From CAUZIZ01 sp047514575 (GTDB taxonomy: Bacteria > Acidobacteriota > UBA6911 > RPQK01 > JAJDTT01), in assembly GCA_047514575.1 (NCBI GenBank), contig JAKZYH010000154.1, positions 1-9,562 on the forward strand: a stretch of DNA of 9,562 bases. The letters are read 5' to 3'. Shown one piece after another: positions 1-6,950 of this stretch. Position numbers and translations under genes: made by a program. Under the pieces are notes generated by a model. That model had not been told where the DNA came from. It saw only the letters and a program-made list of their open reading frames with translations, and did no database searches. Each line of letters starts with the position of its first letter. The stretch's first letter is position 1.

Positions 1-1
1 C

Positions 2-37
2 CTGGTCAACCAGGAGTCGAAGGAGAAAGCCGCCTGA
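2..37 (+). CDS. C-terminal end of a convergent gene (partial, unidentified)
   Basis: An open frame enters from the left edge and reads L-V-N-Q-E-S-K-E-K-A-A before a TGA stop at 35..37. The composition (charged, Lys/Glu-rich, ending Ala-Ala) is typical of a natural protein C-terminus. The minus-strand isomerase gene ends at 44, so the two genes would converge with only 6 bp between their stop codons, too little for a separate terminator. Eleven codons are too few to name a family, and the frame could be open by chance. The sequence left of the window is needed to confirm it. Confidence 0.35.
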   Translation: MVNQESKEKAA

Positions 38-43
38 GTCTAT

Positions 44-910
44 TTACACACCTCTTGACATGAGCTCTACAGTCGTGCCGACCTGTTTAATATGGGCTGC
101 TGCCTCGTCAAAGTCGGCTTCGGTTTGAAGGTGTTCCAGAATCAACGGGAGATCGGCCCCTATGCCCCCTGCTCGCCGCAGAAAAGTGGCATAGTCGAGG
201 ATCCCGCGCCCCGGGACTACTTCTTCGATACCGACCGTTCGGGCGTCGAGGGTCCAGTGGACGTCCTTGGCGTGACACGAAAGGATGCGACTGCCCAAGA
301 GGTCGAAACAGTGGTCGATCATTCCGCCGGTGTCGTAGTAGGTACGTGGGTGCGTCACCAGATTGGCCGGATCCAGGTGGACGCCGAGTCCGGGCCGATC
401 GATGGCTGCGATCAGGTCGAGATAGGCTTGTGGCCCATCCAGCAGAGTCCATGGACAAATCTCCAGGGTCAGCTTGGTGCGGGCGGGTCGGACCTGGTCG
501 AGCACCTCACGAACCCAATCCACCACGTCGTCGAAGGCCCGTTCTGAAAAGTTCCCCGGGTGGTGTCCGACGTGGGAGTCCCATTGGTCCGTTTCGCAGT
601 AGGATCCCACGACGGTGGGGCAGCAGATCGCTCCCACTTCGTCTGCCAGGGCCAGGATACTTTTGATCGAAGCAATGTTCTGGCCTCGTTGCCCAGGCTC
701 CTGGTGCAGCGGGTTGACCCAGGCAGCTATCTCGGCAAGCAGGATGTCGGCCCGGTCAAGAGCGCTGGCAATATCGCGGACGGTTGCAGGCTGGTCCAGG
801 ACTTCAAGCGGCATGGCCGCCGCTCGGTAGCCCTTCTTACGACACTCGGCAACCAAAGCATCCGGGTCGTCCGTGTTCAGGTAGTCATCGATCGTTGCGC
901 CCAAGCGCAT
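44..910 (-). CDS. Sugar phosphate isomerase/epimerase (xylose isomerase-like TIM barrel)
   Basis: This 288-residue protein has the size and layout of the xylose isomerase-like TIM-barrel family (AP endonuclease family 2 fold), whose members isomerise, epimerise or dehydrate sugars using a divalent metal. Candidate metal ligands fall on successive strands: Glu150 in LTLEICPW, Asp180 in GVHLDPANLV, His213 in LSCHAKDVHW, and Glu259 in LILEHL. The segment VVPGRGILDYATFLR (231-245) is the usual G-x-G-x-I/L-D-Y turn before the last strands. No signal peptide is seen, so it should be cytoplasmic. The ATG at 910 is preceded by AAGGGG (923..928) at a rather long 12-nt spacing. It lies 50 bp after the DUF1501 gene on the same strand and is probably the last gene of that operon. 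The family is functionally broad, so the substrate (sugar, keto-sugar or inositol) is unknown. Confidence 0.85.
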   Translation of the reverse strand: MRLGATIDDYLNTDDPDALVAECRKKGYRAAAMPLEVLDQPATVRDIASALDRADILLAEIAAWVNPLHQEPGQRGQNIASIKSILALADEVGAICCPTVVGSYCETDQWDSHVGHHPGNFSERAFDDVVDWVREVLDQVRPARTKLTLEICPWTLLDGPQAYLDLIAAIDRPGLGVHLDPANLVTHPRTYYDTGGMIDHCFDLLGSRILSCHAKDVHWTLDARTVGIEEVVPGRGILDYATFLRRAGGIGADLPLILEHLQTEADFDEAAAHIKQVGTTVELMSRGV

Positions 911-922
911 GGCGAGTGTCGT

Positions 923-928
923 CCCCTT
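923..928 (-). promoter_or_regulatory. Ribosome binding site of the isomerase gene
   Basis: On the minus strand this reads AAGGGG, 12 nt before the ATG at 910. The spacing is longer than ideal, but no better Shine-Dalgarno sequence or competing start is nearby. It lies inside the 50-bp gap that follows the DUF1501 stop codon, and no separate promoter is evident in that gap, which favours cotranscription. Confidence 0.4.
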
Positions 929-960
929 AACCCGGTCAACCTAACAAACTGATCGGTGTT

Positions 961-2457
961 TCAGCCCAGAATTGCATCGATGGGCTTGCCGAAATCCAGC
1001 TCCAGGCGCTTGTGCCCGGGGACCTCCAGCCGCCGTGGATCCAGACCCAGCTGATGCAGGACGGTGGCGTGAATGTCCGTCACGTAGTGCCGATCTTCTA
1101 CGGCGTGAAATCCGAGTTCGTCGGTGGCCCCATGGACGATGCCTCCCTGGATCCCGCCTCCCGCCATCCAGATAGAGAAGGCGTAGGGATGGTGATCGCG
1201 GCCGCCGCGTTCCCCCTCGACGCCGGGTGAACGACCGAACTCAGTGCCCCACACCACCACTGTGTCTTCCAATAGTCCCCTCTGCTTCAAATCCTTGATC
1301 AGGCCGGCAATCGGCTGGTCTACCTGAGCGCAGAGCTTGGTGTGGTTTTTCTTCAGATCACTGTGAGCATCCCACTGACCCGCGCCTCCCGCCCCATGGA
1401 ACACCTGGACGAAGCGTACGCCTCGCTCCACCAGCCGGCGGGCCCTGAGACAGAGCTCCCCGAAGGCTCGGGTGTGATCCTGGTCCAGGCCGTAGAGCTT
1501 ACGAGTCCCTTCCCCTTCCCCTGCGAACTCGAAGGCTTCGGGAACCGAGGTCTGCATTCGGAAAGCCAGCTCATAGGACTGGATCCGGGCGCGGAGCTCG
1601 CTATCTTCCGGATACTCTACCTGGGACAGCTGATTGAGGTGGTGGAGCAGGCGAAACTCGTTCTCCTGCTCTTCCCGGTAGACATCCGGACCCGGTTGGC
1701 CGAAGGGCAAGGGGTTGGGGCCATCCGTCAGCAGCGGGATACCGCTATGCTCAGGACCCAGATAGTCTGCTCCATAAACACCCGGTCCCCCGCAGCAGTT
1801 GGAGGTGCCCTCCCCCAGCACCACGAAAGAGGGGAGATTGTCATTCAGAGAGCCCAGACCATAGTGGACCCAGCCACCAATGGCTGGAAAGAAACCCTGA
1901 TTGATATGACGACCAGTGTGAAACTGCAGCTGTGCTGCGTGGTCGTTGTCGGTCGTCCACATCGAGCGGACGATCGCGAGATCGTCGACACACTCGCTCA
2001 GATGGGGCCACCAGTCGGTGACCTCGACACCAGCCTCACCCCGCTTGGCATGGCCTACCTGCATGGGGTAGAGCTGATGCTTTATCTGGTGCGTACTTTC
2101 GGGGAAGAAAGAGACGAAGTTCTCGACATGGGGCGATTCCAGCACGTCCCTGTGGGGCGTCTCGTTGATCTGCATTCCCGCGTACTTGCTCAATTCTGGT
2201 TTGGGGTCGAAGCTCTCGAGGTGGCTCACGCCTCCCTGCATGAAGAGCCAGATGACGCGCTTGGCCCGGGGTGGGAAGTGAGGTTGGCCATCCGGCGGTC
2301 TCCATTCAGCCGTCGGTCCGCTACGAGCGACCCCATCCTTTTGTAGCATGGCTCCCAGGGCAAGACCCGTGAATCCCATACCACAGTCGGCCAAGAACAT
2401 CCGGCGCCGAATCCTCCCACAGCCGGCTGTCCGATCGGCTTTCGCTGCTCTCTTCAT
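961..2457 (-). CDS. DUF1501 domain-containing protein, Tat-type signal
   Basis: This 498-residue protein belongs to the DUF1501 family, which has a sulfatase/alkaline-phosphatase-like fold and is usually encoded directly after a PSD1 cytochrome protein; its function is not established. The N-terminus has a twin-arginine type signal: RRRMFL at 17-22, then a hydrophobic Gly/Ala/Leu stretch to about residue 38, so export in folded form is likely. Family hallmarks are GGVSHLESFDPKP (75-87), WDAHSD (362-367), VVWGTEFGRSP (401-411), GRDHHP (419-424), AGGGIQGG (432-439) and VTDIHATVLHQLGLD (459-473). The His/Asp/Glu-rich motifs after residue 360 correspond to the metal-site half of the sulfatase-like fold. 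The ATG at 2457 has a clear GAGGAA Shine-Dalgarno 4 nt upstream, just after the PSD1 stop. Length and motifs are complete, with no sign of a frameshift. Confidence 0.93.
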   Translation of the reverse strand: MKRAAKADRTAGCGRIRRRMFLADCGMGFTGLALGAMLQKDGVARSGPTAEWRPPDGQPHFPPRAKRVIWLFMQGGVSHLESFDPKPELSKYAGMQINETPHRDVLESPHVENFVSFFPESTHQIKHQLYPMQVGHAKRGEAGVEVTDWWPHLSECVDDLAIVRSMWTTDNDHAAQLQFHTGRHINQGFFPAIGGWVHYGLGSLNDNLPSFVVLGEGTSNCCGGPGVYGADYLGPEHSGIPLLTDGPNPLPFGQPGPDVYREEQENEFRLLHHLNQLSQVEYPEDSELRARIQSYELAFRMQTSVPEAFEFAGEGEGTRKLYGLDQDHTRAFGELCLRARRLVERGVRFVQVFHGAGGAGQWDAHSDLKKNHTKLCAQVDQPIAGLIKDLKQRGLLEDTVVVWGTEFGRSPGVEGERGGRDHHPYAFSIWMAGGGIQGGIVHGATDELGFHAVEDRHYVTDIHATVLHQLGLDPRRLEVPGHKRLELDFGKPIDAILG

Positions 2458-2461
2458 CTCA

Positions 2462-2467
2462 TTCCTC
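2462..2467 (-). promoter_or_regulatory. Ribosome binding site of the DUF1501 gene
   Basis: The minus strand reads GAGGAA, 4 nt before the ATG at 2457 and beginning 1 nt after the PSD1 stop codon (TAG, 2469..2471). This arrangement suits translational coupling of the two genes. A nearer out-of-frame ATG overlapping the site (GGAATGAGATGA) meets a TGA after two codons, so the 2457 start is preferred. Confidence 0.65.
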
Positions 2468-2468
2468 G

Positions 2469-5400
2469 CTAGCGCACAGTCACCAAATCATTGTGGTTGA
2501 AGAGGACGTGTACCAGGCTTTCCATGGCTCTCAGATCAGGTTCGTCCGCAGGCGCGACCTCCGCAGCCCCAGTTCCCCCGAACCGGGTGAGAGCGGCAGG
2601 ATTGCGCAGTAGATTTCCCTGCTCTTTCAGGAACGTCCTGCTCGCCTGGTGCTCTTTCTCTGACGGCAACCTTCCGAGTACTCTCTGGAAGGCCTCCTCG
2701 ATGAACCGCGATTCCTGCTCTGCCCCAGCTGCGGTTTGCCGACTGATATCGCGACCGAGCAGGCGTGCCAGGGTCAGCGACAACTCACTATTGGCTAGCG
2801 CCAAGGCCTGCTGCGGTACGATGCTCTGAGAGCGGCGGTAGCACTGAGTAGGGTCGGCGGCATCGAAGAGTTTCAAGAAGGTGGACTGAGTGTGGGGGGT
2901 ATGCTGAAAGTAGAGGCTGCGGCGGTAGGACTCCTGGGCCTTGCTGGCGGGGATCGTGGGTCCCCCGAGCGTCAAGTCGAGTTGCCCGGCCACCTGCAGT
3001 AGACTGTCTCGTATCGCCTCAGCCTCGAGGCGATACGGTTTTCGGCGCCAGTAGTAGCGGTTGTCGGGATCCTTGGTCCGGTTGGCACTCTCGGGATCTC
3101 CGCGACCGGACTGCATCTGATAGGTATTGCTGGTAACCATCAGACGATGGATCGACTTCATGCTCCAGTTCCTCTCCCTGAGCTCGACGGCCAGCCAGTC
3201 CAGGAGCTCAGGATGGGTCGGCGGCGTCCCGTTCAAACCCAGATCGGTCACAGTAGGGATCAGATCCTGGCCAAAGTGCCGGTACCACATGTGTGCGACC
3301 GCTACCCGGGCGGCAAGTGGGTTCTCCTGGCTGGTGATCCAGCGGGCGAGCGCCAAGCGACGGCCACTGCTGGTTCGGGGATAGAGTTTCCCTAGCGACG
3401 TGTAACTCTCGTTCGCCTGCCCTAGAGATGTCACGGCGGCTTTGACCTCTTTTCGCACCCGAGCAATCTTTCTTCCCAGTCTCCTTTTGGCTTTCTCATC
3501 ATCTGGCTGGGGAGCCTCGAGAGCCCAGGTCAATTTCTGTCGGGCCCTCAGGAGGTTTGCTTCTGCCCTGAGCAGCGAGGTTCGGCGCTCCAATCTGCGT
3601 GCTTCCTCGGCCAGCGAGTTCGCATTCGGATCTGGAGGCGTCGAGAATCTGCCCTGGTCCGCTGCCACTCGAGCTTTCAGGGCAGGCAGTTGGGCGCGGG
3701 CCCAGGCCAGCTCTCTAAGCGCCAAGGCCTCCGCCTCCCGTGCTCGGCGCAGCACTAACTCCGGCGACTCCTTCGGGAGCCCATCGATCCAGCGGGAGAT
3801 AAGGGAGATCTGTTCTTCGGTCAAAGGGGGCGTATCCAAAGGCATTCTCGGCTGCTTCTCCCCCTTCAAGTAAAGGATCAGGGGGCTCTCAGCGCTTCTT
3901 TCCCGTATGATCGCAGGCCCGGCCTTCTCCCCTCCCTCCTGGATTGAATCGAGGTGTTCGAGGACCAGGCCGCTCACCCCTCTCCGAGAATCGTGACAGG
4001 TGAGACATTTGGCCTCGAAGATGGGAAGAATCTGACGCTCGAAGTCGATGTCGGAGACAGAAGGAGCCTGTGCTACTGGCTGGACCGACTCGATCCGCCG
4101 CTGGGCGCGCTTCAGGGTGTGCCGGGCTTGCTGCAAAGTCTTCTGCGTCGTTTCGATTTCCAGCCGCGCCAGGGTCAACAGATCCTCGACAACAAAAGGT
4201 CTCAGGGCCGGAAAGGAGGACTCCAGCGGGAGATCAACCTCGCTTATCAGCAGGTCGGCTCTTCCTAGAATGCTGGGAACACCCGGTTCAAGGGGGCGTT
4301 CCTTTTGGGGGCGGTTTTCGTCCCCTCCCAGGAGCTTGAAGGTCTGGCCATAGATCGCTGGGACCTCGCCCTTGGGCTCTCTGGGCTCGGCGTCGTAGGT
4401 ACGAGGCAGCCCATCCTTCAGTGTGTCCGTCTGGCCCGCGACCCGGTCGGTCCTGATGTCGTAGGGCTCGAAGAAGGCCCGGAATCGGTAGTACTCTTCC
4501 TGGGAAACAGGATCGTACTTGTGGTCATGGCAGCGGGCGCATTTGAGCGTGATGCCCAAGAATGCAGAAGCCGCGTGGTCCACCGCATCCTGAAGCCAGA
4601 CATTGCGGTTGAAAATATAGCGGCTGCGGACCAGATAGCCCGTTGCCGGCAGAATCTCGGGGTCGCTGGGAGCCACCTCGTCCCCGGCCAGCATCTCCAC
4701 GATCATCCGGTCATAGCCTTTGTCCTGGTTCAGGGACTCGACGATCCAGTCTCGCCAGCGCCAGATATGCCTCTGGCTGTACCGCACCGCAGTCTTGTAG
4801 CCGTACCAATCGCTATACCGCCACACGTCCATCCAGTGGCGTCCCCAGCGCTCTCCGTATTGGGGACTGGAGAGCAGTCTTTCCACCACCTGTCCATAGG
4901 CATCGGGAGAAGAATCCTCCAGGAAGGCACGCAGCTGCGCCGGTGTCGGTGGAAGTCCTATGAGGTCGAGGTAGACCCGCCGCAGCAGGACTCGTTTCTC
5001 GGCCCGAGGTAAAGGGGCCAGGTCCAGCCGGTCTCGATCGGCCGCGATGAACGCATCAATTGGATTGTGAACCCAGCCTGGATCCTTCACCTCAGGCACG
5101 TTCGGCCGCTTGGGGGGCTGGTAGGCCCAGTGTTTTTTGCGTGAGTCAGGAAATATGGGTTCGCCCCGTGTCTGGTCGTCATGCGGGGAATCGGCGTCGC
5201 TAGACCGGGATTGTCGGTCCGGTCCTGCGGAGGCGTGGTCGAGGCCGGGTTCTCCAAGCGGGGCCCCTACCCGGATCCAGAAGCCAAGCAGGGCAATCAT
5301 TTCTTCCGGTAGCTTGGCCGAGAGGAAGGGCATGTGTGGTTCCTGCCGATGAGCCACGCGCAGGTAGAGAGAACTCTCGTTGGCGTCGCCGGGAACGACA

Positions 5401-5678
5401 ATGGCGCCGCGGCTGCCACCCTTCAGGATCCCCTGATCGGTGGAAAGGTCTAGACCTGATTGTTTGGATTCAGGGCCATGGCATCCCACGCAGCGATCCC
5501 TCAGAAGCGGTCGGATTTGCTCGACGAAGAGTCTCTTGCCTGCTGCCCGAATGGCTCCGGAGGTCGGCTCCGGAGCTTGTTCACTGCTGCTTCTGCCAGC
5601 AGCTTCCCCCGACCCAATCCAGGGTCCTGACGAGAGCAACAACATTGTGATAGAGAACCAGAAGCCCTTTTTTCTCAA
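2469..5678 (-). CDS. PSD1 protein: planctomycete cytochrome c, DUF1549 and DUF1553 domains
   Basis: From the TTG at 5678 the protein has 1069 residues and begins with a Sec-like signal: RKK, a hydrophobic core FWFSITMLLLSS, then small residues (GSGEAAG). Order of parts: PSCyt1 cytochrome c domain with haem motif CVGCH (63-67) and a possible distal Met at 116; DUF1549 at about 203-411 with CARCHDH (380-386); a coiled coil at about 499-531; a second free-standing cytochrome domain with CLTCH (558-562) and a possible distal Met at 612; long charged coiled coil at about 637-757; DUF1553 at about 769-1069. There are thus three CxxCH sites, implying c-type haem attachment outside the cytoplasm. Family function is unknown; a periplasmic or envelope redox role is inferred. 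The frame stays open upstream to a TTG at 5753 (1094 residues), but that TTG lies in a promoter-like TTGACA, while the 5678 TTG has GAGG 8 nt upstream and gives a normal signal peptide. First gene of the operon. Confidence 0.9.
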   Translation of the reverse strand: MRKKGFWFSITMLLLSSGPWIGSGEAAGRSSSEQAPEPTSGAIRAAGKRLFVEQIRPLLRDRCVGCHGPESKQSGLDLSTDQGILKGGSRGAIVVPGDANESSLYLRVAHRQEPHMPFLSAKLPEEMIALLGFWIRVGAPLGEPGLDHASAGPDRQSRSSDADSPHDDQTRGEPIFPDSRKKHWAYQPPKRPNVPEVKDPGWVHNPIDAFIAADRDRLDLAPLPRAEKRVLLRRVYLDLIGLPPTPAQLRAFLEDSSPDAYGQVVERLLSSPQYGERWGRHWMDVWRYSDWYGYKTAVRYSQRHIWRWRDWIVESLNQDKGYDRMIVEMLAGDEVAPSDPEILPATGYLVRSRYIFNRNVWLQDAVDHAASAFLGITLKCARCHDHKYDPVSQEEYYRFRAFFEPYDIRTDRVAGQTDTLKDGLPRTYDAEPREPKGEVPAIYGQTFKLLGGDENRPQKERPLEPGVPSILGRADLLISEVDLPLESSFPALRPFVVEDLLTLARLEIETTQKTLQQARHTLKRAQRRIESVQPVAQAPSVSDIDFERQILPIFEAKCLTCHDSRRGVSGLVLEHLDSIQEGGEKAGPAIIRERSAESPLILYLKGEKQPRMPLDTPPLTEEQISLISRWIDGLPKESPELVLRRAREAEALALRELAWARAQLPALKARVAADQGRFSTPPDPNANSLAEEARRLERRTSLLRAEANLLRARQKLTWALEAPQPDDEKAKRRLGRKIARVRKEVKAAVTSLGQANESYTSLGKLYPRTSSGRRLALARWITSQENPLAARVAVAHMWYRHFGQDLIPTVTDLGLNGTPPTHPELLDWLAVELRERNWSMKSIHRLMVTSNTYQMQSGRGDPESANRTKDPDNRYYWRRKPYRLEAEAIRDSLLQVAGQLDLTLGGPTIPASKAQESYRRSLYFQHTPHTQSTFLKLFDAADPTQCYRRSQSIVPQQALALANSELSLTLARLLGRDISRQTAAGAEQESRFIEEAFQRVLGRLPSEKEHQASRTFLKEQGNLLRNPAALTRFGGTGAAEVAPADEPDLRAMESLVHVLFNHNDLVTVR

Positions 5679-5686
5679 GAAGATTG

Positions 5687-5690
5687 CCTC
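5687..5690 (-). promoter_or_regulatory. Ribosome binding site deciding the PSD1 start
   Basis: The minus strand reads GAGG 8 nt before the TTG at 5678. That start places a compact RKK n-region right before the hydrophobic signal core. The alternative TTG at 5753 has a GGAG only 4 nt upstream and would add 25 residues ahead of the signal peptide. The ATG at 5645 has no Shine-Dalgarno and would delete the basic n-region. Confidence 0.5.
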
Positions 5691-5724
5691 GTAGGGGAGG
5701 TTCTTGAAAAGCGACAGATAACCA

Positions 5725-5753
5725 ATTCTCTGGCCTGGGACAGTCGCTGTCAA
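5725..5753 (-). promoter_or_regulatory. Candidate sigma70-type promoter of the PSD1-DUF1501-isomerase operon
   Basis: On the minus strand TTGACA (5753..5748, a perfect -35 consensus) is followed after exactly 17 nt by GAGAAT (5730..5725, 4 of 6 matches to TATAAT). Transcription would begin near 5718, leaving a leader of about 40 nt before the TTG start at 5678. A perfect inverted repeat GACAG-N3-CTGTC (5739..5751) overlaps the -35 hexamer and could be an operator. This is a motif match only. The host's sigma factor preferences are unknown. Confidence 0.45.
5739..5751. promoter_or_regulatory. Inverted repeat over the -35 hexamer, possible operator
   Basis: The sequence GACAG TCG CTGTC is a perfect 5-bp inverted repeat around a 3-nt centre, placed over the -35 element of the minus-strand promoter candidate. 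Binding of a dimeric regulator here would block the promoter. The flanking GG makes it GGGACAG-N3-CTGTC, similar to the start of the dispersed repeat at 5815, so it could instead be a remnant of that repeat family. Confidence 0.3.
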
Positions 5754-5809
5754 GTTGCTCCAGCAAGGGATTTCAACTTAAGGCGTGGTATGGTGAGCGT
5801 GCGATCCCC

Positions 5810-5827
5810 AGAAAGGGACAGACTGTT
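5810..5827 (+). repeat. 18-bp dispersed direct repeat, copy 1
   Basis: The sequence AGAAAGGGACAGACTGTT occurs identically at 9447..9464. Both copies are intergenic and in the same orientation, one on each side of the three-gene plus-strand operon. An exact 18-bp match between two non-coding spots of a 9.5-kb window is very unlikely by chance. Elements beginning with (A)AAGGGGACAG-like sequence are common as short dispersed repeats of the REP type. No transposase is present here. Confidence 0.7.
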
Positions 5828-5858
5828 TCGGCTGTCATCCCGAAAAAGGGGCAGGACA
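5815..5858 (+). repeat. Palindromic REP-like element with three mutually pairing arms
   Basis: Three arms can be read: GGGACAG (5815..5821), CTGTCATCCC (5832..5841) and GGGGCAGGACA (5848..5858). The middle arm can pair with the left arm (GACAG with CTGTC, plus GGG with CCC around a 2-nt bulge) or with the right arm (TGTC with GACA and CCC with GGG around GAAAAA). The structure starts inside the 18-bp repeat. It lies about 80 to 125 bp upstream of the first SDR gene, so it might act as a leader structure if transcription starts upstream of it, or simply be a repeat insertion. Confidence 0.45.
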
Positions 5859-5926
5859 CCTTGGTTTTCTGGAGCTTTTTGGCTGGTGGCCGAACTACTG
5901 GCTTTCGTTTGGCCTCTGTGTATTTC

Positions 5927-5931
5927 AGGAG
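5927..5931 (+). promoter_or_regulatory. Ribosome binding site of the first SDR gene
   Basis: AGGAG stands 9 nt before the ATG at 5941, a strong Shine-Dalgarno at near-ideal spacing. It fixes the start of the first gene of the plus-strand operon. I could not find a convincing -35/-10 pair for this operon between 5754 and 5926. Confidence 0.7.
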
Positions 5932-5940
5932 CCTCATAGA

Positions 5941-6942
5941 ATGGTTTTGGTAACTGGTGTCCCAGGATGGCTGGGAAGCCGTTTCGTCGAAATCTTGTGC
6001 CAGCAGATGAGGCACGGGACCTCAGACCGGCCGCATCGAGTCCGATGTCTGGTATTGCCCGGGCTAGCAACCGATGATCTGGCTGGCCAGCCTGTCGAGA
6101 TAGTTGGCGCCGACATCCGCGTTCCTACCATGCTCCCGGAGGCTCTCAAAGGGGTTGAGACGGTCTTCCACTTGGCTGGCGTCATTCACGCCAAGAGGGT
6201 TCGGGAGCTTTACGATATCAACACCGAGGGCACCAGAAACCTGATTTCGGCAGCCGTCAAGGCCGGCGTGAAGCGGTTCGTATACATCAGCAGCAACTCT
6301 GCCGCAGGACACAATACCCACTGGGGAAGGCCGATGACCGAAGCGGATCCACCCCAGCCGTACAAGCACTACGGAAAGAGCAAACATCAGGCCGAGCAGA
6401 TCATCGCTGAGTACCACCAGAAGGGTGCCATCGAAACCGTGATTCTGCGTCCCTGTTGGTACTATGGGACCAGGCAGCCAGCCAGACAGACCCGTTTTTT
6501 CCGAATGATCAAGTCTGGGAAGCCCATCTTTTTTGGTGACGGGTCCAATGAACGCAGCATGGCCTACATCGACAACGTGACAGAAGCACTGCTGCTGGCA
6601 GAGTCGTGCGAGCACGCCAATGGGCAGATGTATTGGATCGCGGACGAGCGTCCCTATCCGACTCTCGAAATCTACCGGACCGTAGCAGATCTTCTCGGAG
6701 TGGATTTGAGGCCACGGTTTCTGCCTGCCTTTAGTTCAACCTGCTGCGAGTGGGTTGACACGATCCTGCAGGCGGGCGGCGTCTATTCGACCAATTTCCA
6801 CGTGGCCGGCGAAATGGCCAAGGACATTTCCTGCAGCGTCGAGAAAGCCAAAAGAGAACTCGGCTATCATCCCAAGATTGGGTTGGAGGAGGGGATGAAG
6901 AACTCGATCGAATGGTGCCGTAGCAACGGCGTAGAGATCTAG
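5941..6942 (+). CDS. NAD-dependent epimerase/dehydratase (extended SDR), first copy
   Basis: This 333-residue protein is an extended short-chain dehydrogenase/reductase with a Rossmann fold. The N-terminal nucleotide motif is VTGVPGWLG (TGxxGxxG, 5-12); GADIR around Asp58 should contact the adenine; FHLAG (76-80) and DINTEGTRNL (92-101) are typical of the family. The catalytic region has Ser-rich YISSNSAAG (115-123) and Tyr144-GKS-Lys148 (YxxxK). The C-terminal substrate region contains RPCWYYGTRQ (170-179). Relatives act on nucleotide sugars or, in the 3-beta-hydroxysteroid-dehydrogenase-like branch, on sterol or lipid alcohols; the sequence does not decide between them. No signal or membrane segment is seen. 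It is the first gene of a tight three-gene operon, with the next start 8 bp after its stop. CC at 249-250 region of the C-terminal half (SSTCCEW) is a small oddity. Confidence 0.9.
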   Translation: MVLVTGVPGWLGSRFVEILCQQMRHGTSDRPHRVRCLVLPGLATDDLAGQPVEIVGADIRVPTMLPEALKGVETVFHLAGVIHAKRVRELYDINTEGTRNLISAAVKAGVKRFVYISSNSAAGHNTHWGRPMTEADPPQPYKHYGKSKHQAEQIIAEYHQKGAIETVILRPCWYYGTRQPARQTRFFRMIKSGKPIFFGDGSNERSMAYIDNVTEALLLAESCEHANGQMYWIADERPYPTLEIYRTVADLLGVDLRPRFLPAFSSTCCEWVDTILQAGGVYSTNFHVAGEMAKDISCSVEKAKRELGYHPKIGLEEGMKNSIEWCRSNGVEI

Positions 6943-6950
6943 GTCTGGGC

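Noticed and set aside
1..14. Perfect palindrome CCTGGT-CA-ACCAGG at the left edge as an operator
   Set aside because: It probably lies inside the coding end of the convergent gene, far from any promoter, and could easily be chance.
1342..2346. 334-codon plus-strand open frame opposite the DUF1501 gene
   Set aside because: It lies fully antisense to a well-supported family protein, shows no recognisable motif, and is expected from codon bias in GC-rich DNA.
4305..5012. 235-codon plus-strand open frame opposite the PSD1 gene
   Set aside because: It is antisense to the DUF1549 region; its composition and lack of motifs mark it as a shadow.
5750..6070. 106-codon minus-strand open frame over the divergent intergenic region and the first SDR start
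   Set aside because: It overlaps the SDR gene and translates the repeat element; no ribosome binding site or protein motif supports it.
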